Numbered from the stretch's first letter, positions 47,777 to 57,314 are shown. The stretch is 64,000 nucleotides of DNA from an uncultured bacterium (GCA_937958695.1 CALGNK010000017.1:1-64000), one strand, 5' to 3'. Notes: generated by a model not told the origin, from the sequence alone. Numbers and translations: made by a program.

Positions 47777-49093
47777 ATGAAACGTCTATTAATTTTCACA
47801 CTAGTAGTTTTACTTTTTATGCCAGTTACTTTTAGTTATACAGAAGAGGTCAGTATAGAGGATATTGCTAAAGACTTTATAGACTTATTAGCTCATGAGA
47901 AATTTGCTGAGGCCGTTAAGTTATTTACGGGAAAGTTAACTAAAGATCTTCCTGAAAACGCATTAGCATCTATATGGAAAAGCCTAACAGCTACTCTAGG
48001 CAAATTTAATAATATCATAGATATTAAAACTCCTGAAATACAGTTCTATAAGATAGTTATATTAACATGTGACTTCGAACTAGGAACTTTGAAATTACAA
48101 ATATCATTTGATGGATCAAAGATGGCAGGATTATATTTCTCAAAACCGCAGTTAAAAGCTGTTTATATGTTACCTTCATATATAGTCCCTGATAGTTATA
48201 CAGAAGTAGAACTTACTATCCAGTCTAATGGGTGGAGCTTGCCAGCAACCTTAACCCTACCTAGAGCAGATAGACCCTGTCCTGTGGTGGTTCTGGTTCA
48301 TGGCTCTGGTCCTCAAGATAGAGACGAAACAATAGGCCCTAATAAGCCATTCAAAGACATAGCTTTAGGTTTAGCCTCTAGAGGAATAGCTGTCTTAAGA
48401 TATGAAAAGAGGACTAGAAAGTATGGAGATAAGGCTCTTGTAAAAGGCTTTACCGTAAACGAGGAAACAATAGAAGATACTCTTAGCGCAATAAATTTAC
48501 TCTACCAAAGAGATGATATAGATAAAGATAAGATATTTCTTCTAGGACACAGTTTAGGAGGTATGTTAGCTCCTAGAATAGCAGAGAAAACAGATAAATT
48601 AAGAGGTATAGTTATAATGGCAGGAACATTTAATGACCTTTTGGAACTTATATTAAAACAGATAATTTACTCTGCATCTTTGGATAATGATATTACCGAA
48701 GAGGAAAAGGGTCAGATAGAAGACATAAAAAGGCAGATAGACTTAATAAGATCTAGAAAAGTAGGAGAAGATGAATGTATCTTAGGAGCTCCAGGTTCTT
48801 ACTGGATGGATTTAATAGAATATAAGCCTTTGGTAATTCTTAAGAAGATAGATGTACCGGTTCTAATTCTTTATGGAGATAGAGATTTTCAGGTCCCAAT
48901 CGATGATTTTTCTCTATGGAAAGAAGAACTGAAGGATAAAGATCAGATATCATTTAAGCTTTACAAAGGGTTAAATCATCTCTTTATATTTGGTGAAGGT
49001 AAATCAACTATAGCAGAATATAACAAATCTGGAAATGTATCTAAAGAGGTAATTGAAGATATAGCTAACTGGATTTTGTCTATTCAGTCTTAA
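47777..49093 (+). CDS. Exported alpha/beta hydrolase with DUF3887 domain
   Basis: 438 aa. The signal peptide covers about residues 1-22. A DUF3887-like domain follows (DIAKDFIDLLAHEKFAEAVKLF), then a serine hydrolase core with oxyanion HGSGPQDRDE and nucleophile GHSLGGM, the acidic GDRDF and the final HLF. It is likely a secreted esterase or peptidase-type hydrolase. I start at 47777, where GGAGG is 5 bp upstream; the ATG at 47765 lies before that site. The 3' end overlaps the convergent ABC permease by 14 bp. Confidence 0.88.
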   Translation: MKRLLIFTLVVLLFMPVTFSYTEEVSIEDIAKDFIDLLAHEKFAEAVKLFTGKLTKDLPENALASIWKSLTATLGKFNNIIDIKTPEIQFYKIVILTCDFELGTLKLQISFDGSKMAGLYFSKPQLKAVYMLPSYIVPDSYTEVELTIQSNGWSLPATLTLPRADRPCPVVVLVHGSGPQDRDETIGPNKPFKDIALGLASRGIAVLRYEKRTRKYGDKALVKGFTVNEETIEDTLSAINLLYQRDDIDKDKIFLLGHSLGGMLAPRIAEKTDKLRGIVIMAGTFNDLLELILKQIIYSASLDNDITEEEKGQIEDIKRQIDLIRSRKVGEDECILGAPGSYWMDLIEYKPLVILKKIDVPVLILYGDRDFQVPIDDFSLWKEELKDKDQISFKLYKGLNHLFIFGEGKSTIAEYNKSGNVSKEVIEDIANWILSIQS

Positions 49094-50141
49094 ATATTCT
49101 ACTTCCAAATATAAAAACAAGCGTAAGGAAGGCAAAAACCATTGCTAGGGATACATTTAAGACAGAAGATATAGCCCCACTTTCCACACTAGTTGATATT
49201 CTTATACTTTTAGCAACATAACCAAGGGGAAGGAAACCACCAATCGTTCTTAGATATTTGGGCAGAAAATCCAGGGGGAAATAAACCCCAGAAAAGAAAA
49301 TCATAATTGTCATAAGTAAAGACCCTATATTTGATGCTACTTCTGGTTCAGTAAATAAAATGCTTATTAAGATTCCAAAAGCCATCATCCCTAAGATGCT
49401 ACTACTAGCGGTGATAAGGTACAGAGACCAGTTTATATCAAATCGAATATTAAATATCATTTGGGAAAATATTAGAACCGCGGTAGCAGAAAAGAGTGTA
49501 ACAATAAATCTCCCTGATATCATCCCAATGATAAATTGGTATTCTCTTATAGGTGTAACATTAAATCTTTTTATCATGCCTCTTTTTTTATAGTATGAGA
49601 AGATTGAGAGCATAGAAAATAGAGCCCCATTAAAAATGGAAATAGCAACTACTCCAGGTATCATATAACCTAATCCGGTAGTAGATACCTCTCCAGGGTC
49701 GATAGTATTTAGATTCAGATCTATCACTTTATCAATCTTTACACTACTCTTTGCAAGACGATCTGCTATGGTTTCTCCCAATGTTCTGCTAAAAGGATTC
49801 CTTTGCATAACAGCAAGGTTTAAAATAAGCTTTACTTTATTATCCTCGTAGAGTAAGCCCGCATCTAACTTACCACTAAGTATATTCTGCCTGATATCAA
49901 CAGCATTATCAAATTTCCTAGCTTCTAGATTTTCTATACTACTTATAATTTTATGAGGTTCTTCATCAGAGGACAAAACTCCTATTAGTAGTTTATTATC
50001 TCCTCCTGATGACCCAGTGCCAAAGACAAAACCGAATATTATAACAAATATAAAAGGAAACATAAGAGTAAAGAAGAAGGTCATCTTATCTCTATAGAAG
50101 ATCTTGATTGTGGCAAGAAAGAGCTTCCATATTATCTTCAT
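49080..50141 (-). CDS. ABC-2 type transporter permease
   Basis: 353 aa. An N-terminal membrane helix (about 23-41) is followed by a large extracytoplasmic loop and five more helices near the C-terminus, the ABC-2 permease pattern. Residues LLGYVAKSIR and VYFPLDFLPKYLRTIGGFLPLGY are typical. It forms an export pump with the permease and ATPase encoded upstream. The substrate (drug, lipid or polymer) is unknown. GGAGG is upstream of the ATG. Confidence 0.9.
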   Translation of the reverse strand: MKIIWKLFLATIKIFYRDKMTFFFTLMFPFIFVIIFGFVFGTGSSGGDNKLLIGVLSSDEEPHKIISSIENLEARKFDNAVDIRQNILSGKLDAGLLYEDNKVKLILNLAVMQRNPFSRTLGETIADRLAKSSVKIDKVIDLNLNTIDPGEVSTTGLGYMIPGVVAISIFNGALFSMLSIFSYYKKRGMIKRFNVTPIREYQFIIGMISGRFIVTLFSATAVLIFSQMIFNIRFDINWSLYLITASSSILGMMAFGILISILFTEPEVASNIGSLLMTIMIFFSGVYFPLDFLPKYLRTIGGFLPLGYVAKSIRISTSVESGAISSVLNVSLAMVFAFLTLVFIFGSRIFKTE

Positions 50142-51308
50142 TTAGACTTCCTCCAATTTAAATCTTTTAATGGTGAACAACAAACAGAATATAATCCAGG
50201 CCACAGGGACAATAATGGTAATATATAACGGATATGGAGATTTCATAATACCTAAGGCATCTCTTATACCAGAAGCCAAGTATGTAATAGGGTTGATAAG
50301 AACAAGCCATCTTATAGCCCAAGGAACCCCTGAGACAGGAAAGTAAATTCCTCCTAAGAATTGCAGGGGAAAATTCAATATCTGGCTTATAGCGTTGGCG
50401 CCAGAAGTAGTTTTAGACACAGCAGCTAAAAAGAAACCTAGAGAAGAGAGACAAATTATTGTGAGCAATGTATATACTATAAAAGGAAGAGACAATGGAT
50501 TGACGGTAGTCTTGAATAAAAACTTTGCTACCAGAGAGATAAGAACTATCTGTAATACAATAAGATAAATTCTAGAGATTACATAGGAGATAATGAGTCT
50601 TGACTTAGGAAGAGAGGTTACCATTATCCTCTTTAAGATTCCACTCTCTTTCAACCAGGTTAGATGCATTCCTATACCAAATAGTCCTGTCATAAATACA
50701 ACAAAGATAACTATCCCTGGATAAATAAAGTCTATATAGGAAAATGTACTTCTAGTACCAATGACCTCTGTTTCACTTTTAACCTCTTTTAGCTTATATC
50801 CAATTCTCTTAATAAATTCAAGCTCTAATTTCTGCAACACATTCTTTACAGTAAGATACGCAGACTCTGACGAAATGTTATGTTTTAGAGAGTATATATT
50901 AATACTAGGAGGAGATGCAGTCATCCCTAAGTTCTTTAGCATAAACCAGTTTAACATCTGGGCATCAAATCCCTCTGGAATCTCTACAATAAGATCAGTC
51001 TTCTTTTCCTTAAGTCTTTCCATCTCTCTATCTAGATTTTCTTTAGTGTTCTTTACTATTGAAAGACGAAATATCCTATATCTACCCCCACTAAGATCTT
51101 TAAATACTTTCTCTATAATCTCAGAAAACATCCCCTCTTGGGAGAGAAAAACTAAGTTAAAAGTTACCTCCTTAGGCTCATAAAGTGAGGGAAAGATTAG
51201 CATTAATATTACTAGAAGAATAATAGGAAATACTAGAAGCCAAAAGAAATCAGATCTATCCCTCGTGGTAGATTTAAAAAAGTAGTTAGCCAACTTTATT
51301 GTTCTCAT
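50142..51308 (-). CDS. ABC-2 type transporter permease
   Basis: 388 aa, paralogous in layout to the next gene: one N-terminal helix, a long external loop, and five or six helices from about residue 200. GGIYFPVSGVPWAIRWLVLINPITYLASGIRDAL is the ABC-2 C-terminal motif. The two permeases probably form a heterodimer. It abuts its neighbours with no gap (TAATG with the ATPase). Confidence 0.9.
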   Translation of the reverse strand: MRTIKLANYFFKSTTRDRSDFFWLLVFPIILLVILMLIFPSLYEPKEVTFNLVFLSQEGMFSEIIEKVFKDLSGGRYRIFRLSIVKNTKENLDREMERLKEKKTDLIVEIPEGFDAQMLNWFMLKNLGMTASPPSINIYSLKHNISSESAYLTVKNVLQKLELEFIKRIGYKLKEVKSETEVIGTRSTFSYIDFIYPGIVIFVVFMTGLFGIGMHLTWLKESGILKRIMVTSLPKSRLIISYVISRIYLIVLQIVLISLVAKFLFKTTVNPLSLPFIVYTLLTIICLSSLGFFLAAVSKTTSGANAISQILNFPLQFLGGIYFPVSGVPWAIRWLVLINPITYLASGIRDALGIMKSPYPLYITIIVPVAWIIFCLLFTIKRFKLEEV

Positions 51309-52234
51309 TACTCTTCCCTTAAAGTTCTACCTGTAAGTGAAAGAAAAACATCTTCTAGGTTTGGCTGTCTTATTACTAAATCTTTTATCTGGAGGGAATT
51401 TTCTTTAGACAGTCTTAATAAGAGATCTATGGTAGAGAGTATATCATCAGTCTTTAATATTAGCCTTTTATGTTTGGTATCGTAAACAAAATCTAAATTA
51501 GTAGATTTTAGTCTTTCTAATATAGATGAATTAGCATCAACTTCTGCCTCTATAAGGCTTTCCTTCGCTAGACTTTTGATTAGGCTTTTAGGATCTCCTT
51601 CTTTTATTATTTTCCCGTAGTCCATTATACAAACCCAGTCTGAGAGGAATTCTGCCTCCTCCATATAGTGAGTTGTGAGGACTATAGTCTTACCCCTCTT
51701 CTTTAGCTCAAGAAGTATATCCCAAGTATTTCTACGAGCTTGTGGGTCAAGCCCTGTTGTTGGTTCATCTAGAAAGAGTATCAGAGGATCATTAATCATC
51801 GCTAATCCTATTACAAGTCTTTGTCTTTGACCACCAGAGAGATTTTTTATATAAGTATTAGCTTTATCATCTAGAGATATCATCTTTAAGACTTCATCAA
51901 TATCGAGAGATTTTGAGAAGATGCTTTTAAACATATCTAACGTCTCTCTGACGGTAAGATAAGGGATAAGATTAGTCTCTTGAAGGGAAACCCCTATGTG
52001 CTCCTTCTCTTTATTACCTACCCTAGATATCTCTCTTCCCATAAAGATAACTTTTCCTTCATCAGGAACCCTTAACCCTTCTATAATTTCTATGGTAGTT
52101 GTCTTCCCTGCCCCATTAGGACCTAAAAGGGTAAATATAGATCCTTGTTTTATTTTAAAACTTACCCCATCGACCGCTTTAACAGGCCCATAGTATTTCT
52201 TTAGATTCTCTACTTCAAGAATAAAATCAGCCAC
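51308..52234 (-). CDS. ABC transporter ATPase (ABC-2 export type)
   Basis: 308 aa. Walker A GPNGAGKTT, signature LSGGQRQRL, Walker B LILFLDEPTTGLDPQ and switch His in TTHYMEEAE. The C-terminal 80 residues are a drug/lipid-exporter-type extension. It energises the two ABC-2 permeases downstream. It overlaps yqeY by 8 bp. Confidence 0.94.
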   Translation of the reverse strand: MADFILEVENLKKYYGPVKAVDGVSFKIKQGSIFTLLGPNGAGKTTTIEIIEGLRVPDEGKVIFMGREISRVGNKEKEHIGVSLQETNLIPYLTVRETLDMFKSIFSKSLDIDEVLKMISLDDKANTYIKNLSGGQRQRLVIGLAMINDPLILFLDEPTTGLDPQARRNTWDILLELKKRGKTIVLTTHYMEEAEFLSDWVCIMDYGKIIKEGDPKSLIKSLAKESLIEAEVDANSSILERLKSTNLDFVYDTKHKRLILKTDDILSTIDLLLRLSKENSLQIKDLVIRQPNLEDVFLSLTGRTLREE

Positions 52235-52697
52235 TTATTTCCTCTTTGCCCTTTAGGAGATTCTCAACTACTCTCCTTATGACTTCACCATCAGCCTTTC
52301 CCTTTAAATCCTTCATTACTTCTTTCATCACTTTACCAAAATCCTTCATACTGACCGCCCCAATATTTTCGATAATCTTCTCTATGATAGATTTAATTTC
52401 ATCTTCAGAGAGTTGTTCTGGAAGATATTCTTGAAGAATTTTTAACTCCAAAGATTCTTTCTCTACAAGTTCTTGTCTTTGTCCCTGCTTATATAGTTCT
52501 ATAGACTCTTTTCTCTTCTTTATCTCTTGCTTTATCAAATCTATAATATCACTATCCTCTAAGGTTTTACCTTTACTTTTGGCTTCTATCTCTTTATATT
52601 TTATGTTTGACTTGAGTAGATTTAAGACACTCTCCCTTAAGATATAATGATTCTTTTTTGCTTCGATGTAATCTTTATTTATCTTTTCTAAAAGCAT
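52227..52697 (-). CDS. yqeY: GatB/YqeY domain protein
   Basis: 156 aa, the normal YqeY length. It has ILRESVLNLLKSNIKYKEIEAKSKGK, RKESIELYKQGQRQELVEKESLELKILQEYLPEQLSEDEIKSIIEK and GAVSMKDFGKVMKEVMKDLKGKADG. Related to the tRNA-binding tail of GatB; its role is not defined. It heads the ABC exporter unit, with AGGAGG before the ATG. Confidence 0.94.
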   Translation of the reverse strand: MLLEKINKDYIEAKKNHYILRESVLNLLKSNIKYKEIEAKSKGKTLEDSDIIDLIKQEIKKRKESIELYKQGQRQELVEKESLELKILQEYLPEQLSEDEIKSIIEKIIENIGAVSMKDFGKVMKEVMKDLKGKADGEVIRRVVENLLKGKEEISG

Positions 52698-52734
52698 AAG
52701 AATCCTCCTATTATCTTTAAGTTCTACCTACATT

Positions 52735-52763
52735 ATTATAAAGAGTTTCAGTAAAAAATGCAA
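52735..52763 (-). promoter_or_regulatory. Promoter of the yqeY-ABC exporter operon
   Basis: On the minus strand the -35 TTGCAT (52763-52758), a 17-bp spacer and -10 TATAAT (52740-52735) lie about 37 bp before the yqeY start. Confidence 0.7.
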
Positions 52764-52772
52764 CTTAATGTT

Positions 52773-54086
52773 CTACCTTACTCCTATACCCTCATATATA
52801 AAACCGTAACTTTTGAACCGTTTAGAGTCTAGGACATTTACTCCATCTAAGATTATGGGATTTTTCATTAAAGACCTTAATCTCTCTAAGTCGATCTCTT
52901 TAAATTCTTCCCAAGCGGTTAAAATAATTAATGCATCAACGTTTTCTGTAGTCTCATATATATCATTATAGAGATTAATACCATCCAAATATTTTTTAGC
53001 CTCTTCAATTCCCTTAGGGTCATAAGCCTTTATATTCGCCCCGTTTTCTCTGAGTTTTCTAATGATTTCTATAGCCAAAGAATTTCTGACATCATTTGTA
53101 TTTGGCTTAAACGTTAAACCTAATACCCCAATATCTCTATCTTTTATCGAGTCCCCTAGTAATCTTCTTAATTTATTTAAAACATATTCTGTCTGCTGTT
53201 TATTCTTTTCCAAAATAGATCTAAGATAGTTAGCCTTATATCCATATTTTTCTGCCATTTTTATAAAACCAATTAAGTCTTTAATAAGACAGGGCCCTCC
53301 AAATCCTATACCTGGAGAAAAATAATCACCACCTATTCTCTTATCATACTTCATTCCTTCTATAACTTCTTTTACATTAGCACCTACATGGTCACATATA
53401 TTAGCTATCTCATTTATAAAAGAAATCCTAGCAGCCAAAAAGGCATTGGAGGCATATTTAATGAGTTGGGCGGTCACTGGACTAGTATGAACAATAGGAG
53501 CATTAAGAGGTAAAAAGATCTCTGCCAAAATTTTATCTACTTTCTCTTTATCAGCACCAATAACGATACGTGTGGGATTAAAGAAATCATACACCGCTCT
53601 ACCCTCTCTTAAAAATTCTGGAACCACAGCCAAGTCGTAATCTTCTCCCCTTATTCTCCCTTCCCTTTTTAAGATATCTTCCATAAGTTCCAAGGTCCCT
53701 ATAGGGATAGTGCTCTTGATAGCTATTATTTTATATCTATCCAGTGACTTTCCTATATCTTCCGTTGCTGACTCTACCTGTGAAAGGTCGACCTCTCCGT
53801 TTTCCTCTGATGGAGTACCAACACATAAAAAGATAATATCACTGGACTTTACCGCTAAAGCTATATCTATAGTAAAGTAAATCCTGCTAAGTCTCCTATT
53901 CTTATTTATAAGTTCGGATAGCCCATCTTCGTATATTGGTACATACCCATTGTTTAAGCTATCTATCTTATCTCTGTCCACATCAGCACATATTACTTCA
54001 TTACCCAATTCAGCTAGCCCAGCTCCGGTAGCCAAACCTACAAATCCTGTCCCTATAATAGATATTTTATATCTTTTCCCTGTCAT
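52773..54086 (-). CDS. ugd: UDP-glucose/GDP-mannose dehydrogenase family protein (UDP-glucose 6-dehydrogenase)
   Basis: 437 aa. The Rossmann GTGFVGLATGAGLAELG opens the protein. The catalytic Cys is in GIGFGGPCLIKDLIGF, and PEFLREG and VLGLTFKPNTNDVRNS are family blocks. It oxidises UDP-glucose to UDP-glucuronate; a UDP-GlcNAc or GDP-mannose version is possible. I use the ATG at 54086, 8 bp after GGAG; a GTG at 54089 is one codon further upstream. Confidence 0.92.
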   Translation of the reverse strand: MTGKRYKISIIGTGFVGLATGAGLAELGNEVICADVDRDKIDSLNNGYVPIYEDGLSELINKNRRLSRIYFTIDIALAVKSSDIIFLCVGTPSEENGEVDLSQVESATEDIGKSLDRYKIIAIKSTIPIGTLELMEDILKREGRIRGEDYDLAVVPEFLREGRAVYDFFNPTRIVIGADKEKVDKILAEIFLPLNAPIVHTSPVTAQLIKYASNAFLAARISFINEIANICDHVGANVKEVIEGMKYDKRIGGDYFSPGIGFGGPCLIKDLIGFIKMAEKYGYKANYLRSILEKNKQQTEYVLNKLRRLLGDSIKDRDIGVLGLTFKPNTNDVRNSLAIEIIRKLRENGANIKAYDPKGIEEAKKYLDGINLYNDIYETTENVDALIILTAWEEFKEIDLERLRSLMKNPIILDGVNVLDSKRFKSYGFIYEGIGVR

Positions 54087-54146
54087 CACTCAGTCTCCTT
54101 CTAAATTTATCATATAGCTCTCTATAGTAGATCTATAGTTAATGAC

Positions 54147-54160
54147 TGTATAATTATACA
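54147..54160. promoter_or_regulatory. Palindrome overlapping a possible ugd promoter
   Basis: TGTATAATTATACA is a perfect 14-bp palindrome that holds a TATAAT on each strand, about 60 bp upstream of ugd. It may be an operator on the -10. No good -35 accompanies it. Confidence 0.3.
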
Positions 54161-54216
54161 AAAAGTTCGACATTAGGGACAGTCCATAAAATGGAAAGTA
54201 ACTAAAGCTTATATCT

Positions 54217-54840
54217 CTACCCCAAGAATTCTCTAACCATTCTTTTTAACTCTTCAGTGGCAGATTTTACATCCTCTTTAGAAACAACAGCTGATATAAC
54301 TGCTATACCTTTTATTCCTGTTTTCATAACATCTCCAACATTATCTCTATTAATACCACCTATAGCAATTACAGGAAGAGAAGAGACTTTAACTATATCT
54401 TTTAACCCTTCTAAGCCTATAATTTTCACATCCTCTTTACTTGATGTCTCAAATATACTTTGAGCACTTATGTAATCTGCCCCTTCTTTCTCTGCCAACA
54501 CAGCCTCTTCTGGAGAGGTAACAGAAGCTCCAATAATAAAATTATTGCCTGCTATCCTACGAGCTACAGATATAGGAAGGTCGTTCATCCCTAAATGTAC
54601 CCCATCTGCTCCTACTGCTAGAGCTATGTCTAGTCTGTCATTTACTATAAAGAGAGCCTCATACTTCTTGGTAATCTCTCTCAGTTTTACTCCTATCCTA
54701 TAGATCTCTCTTCCGCTTTTCTCTTTGTCTCTAAGCTGAATAACAGTAGCTCCACCTTTTAATGCCTCTTCTGCTAGAAAGAGATGACTTCTTCCCAGAC
54801 CTATCTTTTCATCTGTAATAACATAAAGACTTAAGTCCAT
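54217..54840 (-). CDS. thiE: Thiamine-phosphate synthase
   Basis: 207 aa TIM barrel. It joins hydroxymethylpyrimidine diphosphate and thiazole phosphate to give thiamin phosphate. Motifs: VIQLRDKEKSGREI, VNDRLDIALAVGADGVHLGMNDLP, ASVTSPEEAVLAEKEGADYISAQSIFETSSK, VIAIGGINRDNV. It is the last gene of the TPP-riboswitch operon and overlaps thiM by 10 bp. Confidence 0.95.
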   Translation of the reverse strand: MDLSLYVITDEKIGLGRSHLFLAEEALKGGATVIQLRDKEKSGREIYRIGVKLREITKKYEALFIVNDRLDIALAVGADGVHLGMNDLPISVARRIAGNNFIIGASVTSPEEAVLAEKEGADYISAQSIFETSSKEDVKIIGLEGLKDIVKVSSLPVIAIGGINRDNVGDVMKTGIKGIAVISAVVSKEDVKSATEELKRMVREFLG

Positions 54841-55655
54841 AATTTCACATTCCCTTCTTTCATTATATCTTCACCGCTTATTAAAGACAATTCATCAAAT
54901 AAATGTAATCTAAAACTTCCTGGACCTCTGGCATTTTCTTCTGCTCTTTTAGCAGAGAGTTTAAAAGCTATTAGACCAGATATAGATGCTATCAACGGAT
55001 CTTCTTTTATACCTAATACAGCAGATATTACAGAGCCAGCTATACAGCCGGAACCGGTGATATTTCTTAACATATTGCTACCTCCTCTTACTGAAAATAC
55101 CTCTTCCCCGTTCGAAATAAAATCCTCCTCTCCTGTAGCTATAACTATAGTATTAAACCTATTTGCTAATGTCTTTACTATCTCTTTAAGATCCAAGCTA
55201 GTATTACCTACAGCATCTACCCCTCTAATCATTCCTGAATTTCCTGCTAAAGCCATTATTTCTCCACTATTACCCTTAATAACAGATACTTTATATTCTC
55301 TTAATAAGGTATCTACTACATAATTCCTATAAGGAGTAGCCCCATATCCAACCGGGTCTAATAAAATTGGTATATTCTTCTTATTTGCCATTTCCATTGC
55401 TTTCTCCATAGCAGAGAAGATTTCAGACGATGGGATCCCTATATTTATAAGAAGGGCGTCTGCTATAGAACACATATCCCCAGATTCCTCAGGGTATAAA
55501 GCCATAACAGGACTTGCACCAATAGCTAAAGTAGCATGCGCCTGTTCAGGCATGGCAACAAAATTAGTAATATGATGGACTAAGGGCCTAGTCTCTTTCA
55601 TCTTATCCCAAAATCTCTGTCCTTCCTTAAGTATAAATCTTATTCTCTCTTCCAT
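54831..55655 (-). CDS. thiM: Hydroxyethylthiazole kinase
   Basis: 274 aa. It phosphorylates the thiazole half of thiamin. The family N-terminal PLVHHITNFVAMPEQAHATLAIGASPVMA, DPVGYGATPYRN and the ATP-site NITGSGCIAGSVISAVLG (with the catalytic Cys) are present. GGAGGTGAT precedes its ATG. It provides salvage of hydroxyethylthiazole. Confidence 0.95.
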   Translation of the reverse strand: MEERIRFILKEGQRFWDKMKETRPLVHHITNFVAMPEQAHATLAIGASPVMALYPEESGDMCSIADALLINIGIPSSEIFSAMEKAMEMANKKNIPILLDPVGYGATPYRNYVVDTLLREYKVSVIKGNSGEIMALAGNSGMIRGVDAVGNTSLDLKEIVKTLANRFNTIVIATGEEDFISNGEEVFSVRGGSNMLRNITGSGCIAGSVISAVLGIKEDPLIASISGLIAFKLSAKRAEENARGPGSFRLHLFDELSLISGEDIMKEGNVKLWT

Positions 55656-56395
55656 CTTTTCATCACCTCCAAAAATGAATAATCTGTTTCATCAACATTT
55701 AAAGGTGTTATAGCTATATAATTTTCTCTTAATACCGAATCTTCCGTTTCTTTTTCTTCTTCTCTTAATGGTACTCCGCCTATCCAGAAATATTTTTTAC
55801 CGTAAGGGTCAAGGACAGTATGAACCCTATCTTTATATCTTCTCCTGCCCAGTTTTACAAATTTTATTCCTTTTATCTCTTCTATAGGGACATTTGGGAC
55901 ATTAATATTTAAAAAGACCCCTGTAGGAAGAGGATTATTCCTAATATAATCTACAATTTTTCTTGTTACCTTGACCGCTCCTTCGTAGAAGTAACCTCTA
56001 TCTCCATACTCTAAAGAGATTCCTATAGAAGGAATTCCTGAAAATGTTGCCTCTCTACAAGCTCCAATTGTCCCAGAAAATCTTATATCATCTCCTACGT
56101 TAGGTTCATCGTTTATTCCAGAAATAACTATGTCTAGATCCTTAACTAACATGTCTATTGCAAGGATAACACAGTCTGCTGGAGTTCCAAATACTGAAAA
56201 AGCCTTTTTTTCACCCAAAGAAAGGCTAACCTCTTCAACCCTTAAAGGCTTATCAAATGTTACCCCTCCACCTACCCCAACTAGTCTATAGTGTGGTGCT
56301 ACAACATAAACCTCATCCGTCTTTGAGAATTCTACAATAAGCTCTCTAATTCCCCTTGCAGATATACCATCATCGTTTGTAATAAGGATTCTCAT
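55640..56395 (-). CDS. surE: 5'/3'-nucleotidase SurE
   Basis: 251 aa. The metal site MRILITNDDGISARG (Asp8, Asp9), SVFGTPADCV, ISGINDEPNVGDDIRFSGTIGACREAT and LNINVPN are SurE signatures. SurE dephosphorylates nucleoside monophosphates and short polyphosphates. Its position inside the riboswitch-controlled thiamin operon, coupled by overlaps to thiD and thiM, is unusual and suggests a link to thiamin or pyrimidine phosphates. Confidence 0.95.
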   Translation of the reverse strand: MRILITNDDGISARGIRELIVEFSKTDEVYVVAPHYRLVGVGGGVTFDKPLRVEEVSLSLGEKKAFSVFGTPADCVILAIDMLVKDLDIVISGINDEPNVGDDIRFSGTIGACREATFSGIPSIGISLEYGDRGYFYEGAVKVTRKIVDYIRNNPLPTGVFLNINVPNVPIEEIKGIKFVKLGRRRYKDRVHTVLDPYGKKYFWIGGVPLREEEKETEDSVLRENYIAITPLNVDETDYSFLEVMKRWKRE

Positions 56396-57192
56396 ACAAT
56401 ACCTCTTATATTATGATATAAGGGGCCAAAGCCCCTTCCTATGTTATTAGGAGCTTCCCTTATAGCTATAGTTATATACTGCTTAGCCTTTTTAACTGCG
56501 TTGTAAAGATCTTCTCCTATAGCTAAACATGCTGTTATAGAAGAGGAAAAGGTGCATCCTGTTCCATGAGTATTCTTTGAGGGTATTCTTTCCTCTTTAA
56601 AAAGATAGAACTCTACTCCATCGTACAGGACATCGGTACTTACACCTTCTTCTAAATGTCCTCCTTTTATAAGCACATTTCTTGCCCCCATCTCCTTTAT
56701 CTCTCTTGCAGAAATCTTCATATCCTCGACACTTTCTATCTTTACACCACTAATTACCTCTGCTTCCGGTATATTAGGAGTTATAAGAAAGGCAAGCGGG
56801 ATAATTAACTCTATAAATCTTTTCTCTGCAGACTCCTTTAAAAGTCTAGCTTTACTCTTAGAAACCATAACTGGATCTACAACAATCTTTTCTACCTTAT
56901 AAAAACTTAATCTATCTACAACTGTTTCTATTATTTCTTCATTGGATAGCATACCAGTCTTAACAGCATCTACTCCGATATCTTCAAAGATAGAGTCTAT
57001 CTGTAGGGCTATTATCTCCTTTGGAAGGTCATAAATAGCTTTGACTTCTAGAGTATTCTGGGCTGTGATAGAAGTAATAACTGACATACCATAGACATCA
57101 AAAGCCTGAAATGTTTTTAAATCCGCCTGAATACCAGCTCCTCCGCTTGAGTCTGAACCGGCAATAGTTAAAGCCTTACCTTTATAATTCAT
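56392..57192 (-). CDS. thiD: Hydroxymethylpyrimidine/phosphomethylpyrimidine kinase
   Basis: 266 aa ribokinase-fold enzyme that makes HMP phosphate and diphosphate. AGSDSSGGAGIQADLKTFQAFDVYGMSVIT is the N-terminal signature. DPVMVSKSKARLL and KNTHGTGCTFSSSITACLA (catalytic Cys/anion hole) follow. GGGAGTGAT, the ribosome site, is part of the riboswitch. First gene of the operon. Confidence 0.96.
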   Translation of the reverse strand: MNYKGKALTIAGSDSSGGAGIQADLKTFQAFDVYGMSVITSITAQNTLEVKAIYDLPKEIIALQIDSIFEDIGVDAVKTGMLSNEEIIETVVDRLSFYKVEKIVVDPVMVSKSKARLLKESAEKRFIELIIPLAFLITPNIPEAEVISGVKIESVEDMKISAREIKEMGARNVLIKGGHLEEGVSTDVLYDGVEFYLFKEERIPSKNTHGTGCTFSSSITACLAIGEDLYNAVKKAKQYITIAIREAPNNIGRGFGPLYHNIRGIV

Positions 57193-57200
57193 AACATCAC

Positions 57201-57300
57201 TCCCTTCGCTAGTATTACCTAGATCAGGTTCAACGGGTTGGAATCCTAAGATTCCTCTCAGCCTAATCGCAAAAAACTTGCTTTCAGCACCCCGGTGATC
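57201..57300 (-). ncRNA. TPP riboswitch (THI element)
   Basis: On the minus strand the conserved pieces appear in order: GGGGTGC, GGCTGAGA, ACCCGTTGAACCTGATC, AGGTAATACTAGCGAAGGGAG. ATCAC near the 5' end pairs with GTGAT at the 3' end to form P1, which holds the GGGAGTGAT ribosome site of thiD. The design therefore suggests TPP-dependent blocking of translation. There is no obvious separate terminator hairpin before thiD. Confidence 0.95.
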
Positions 57301-57314
57301 CTTATCTTAAGAAT

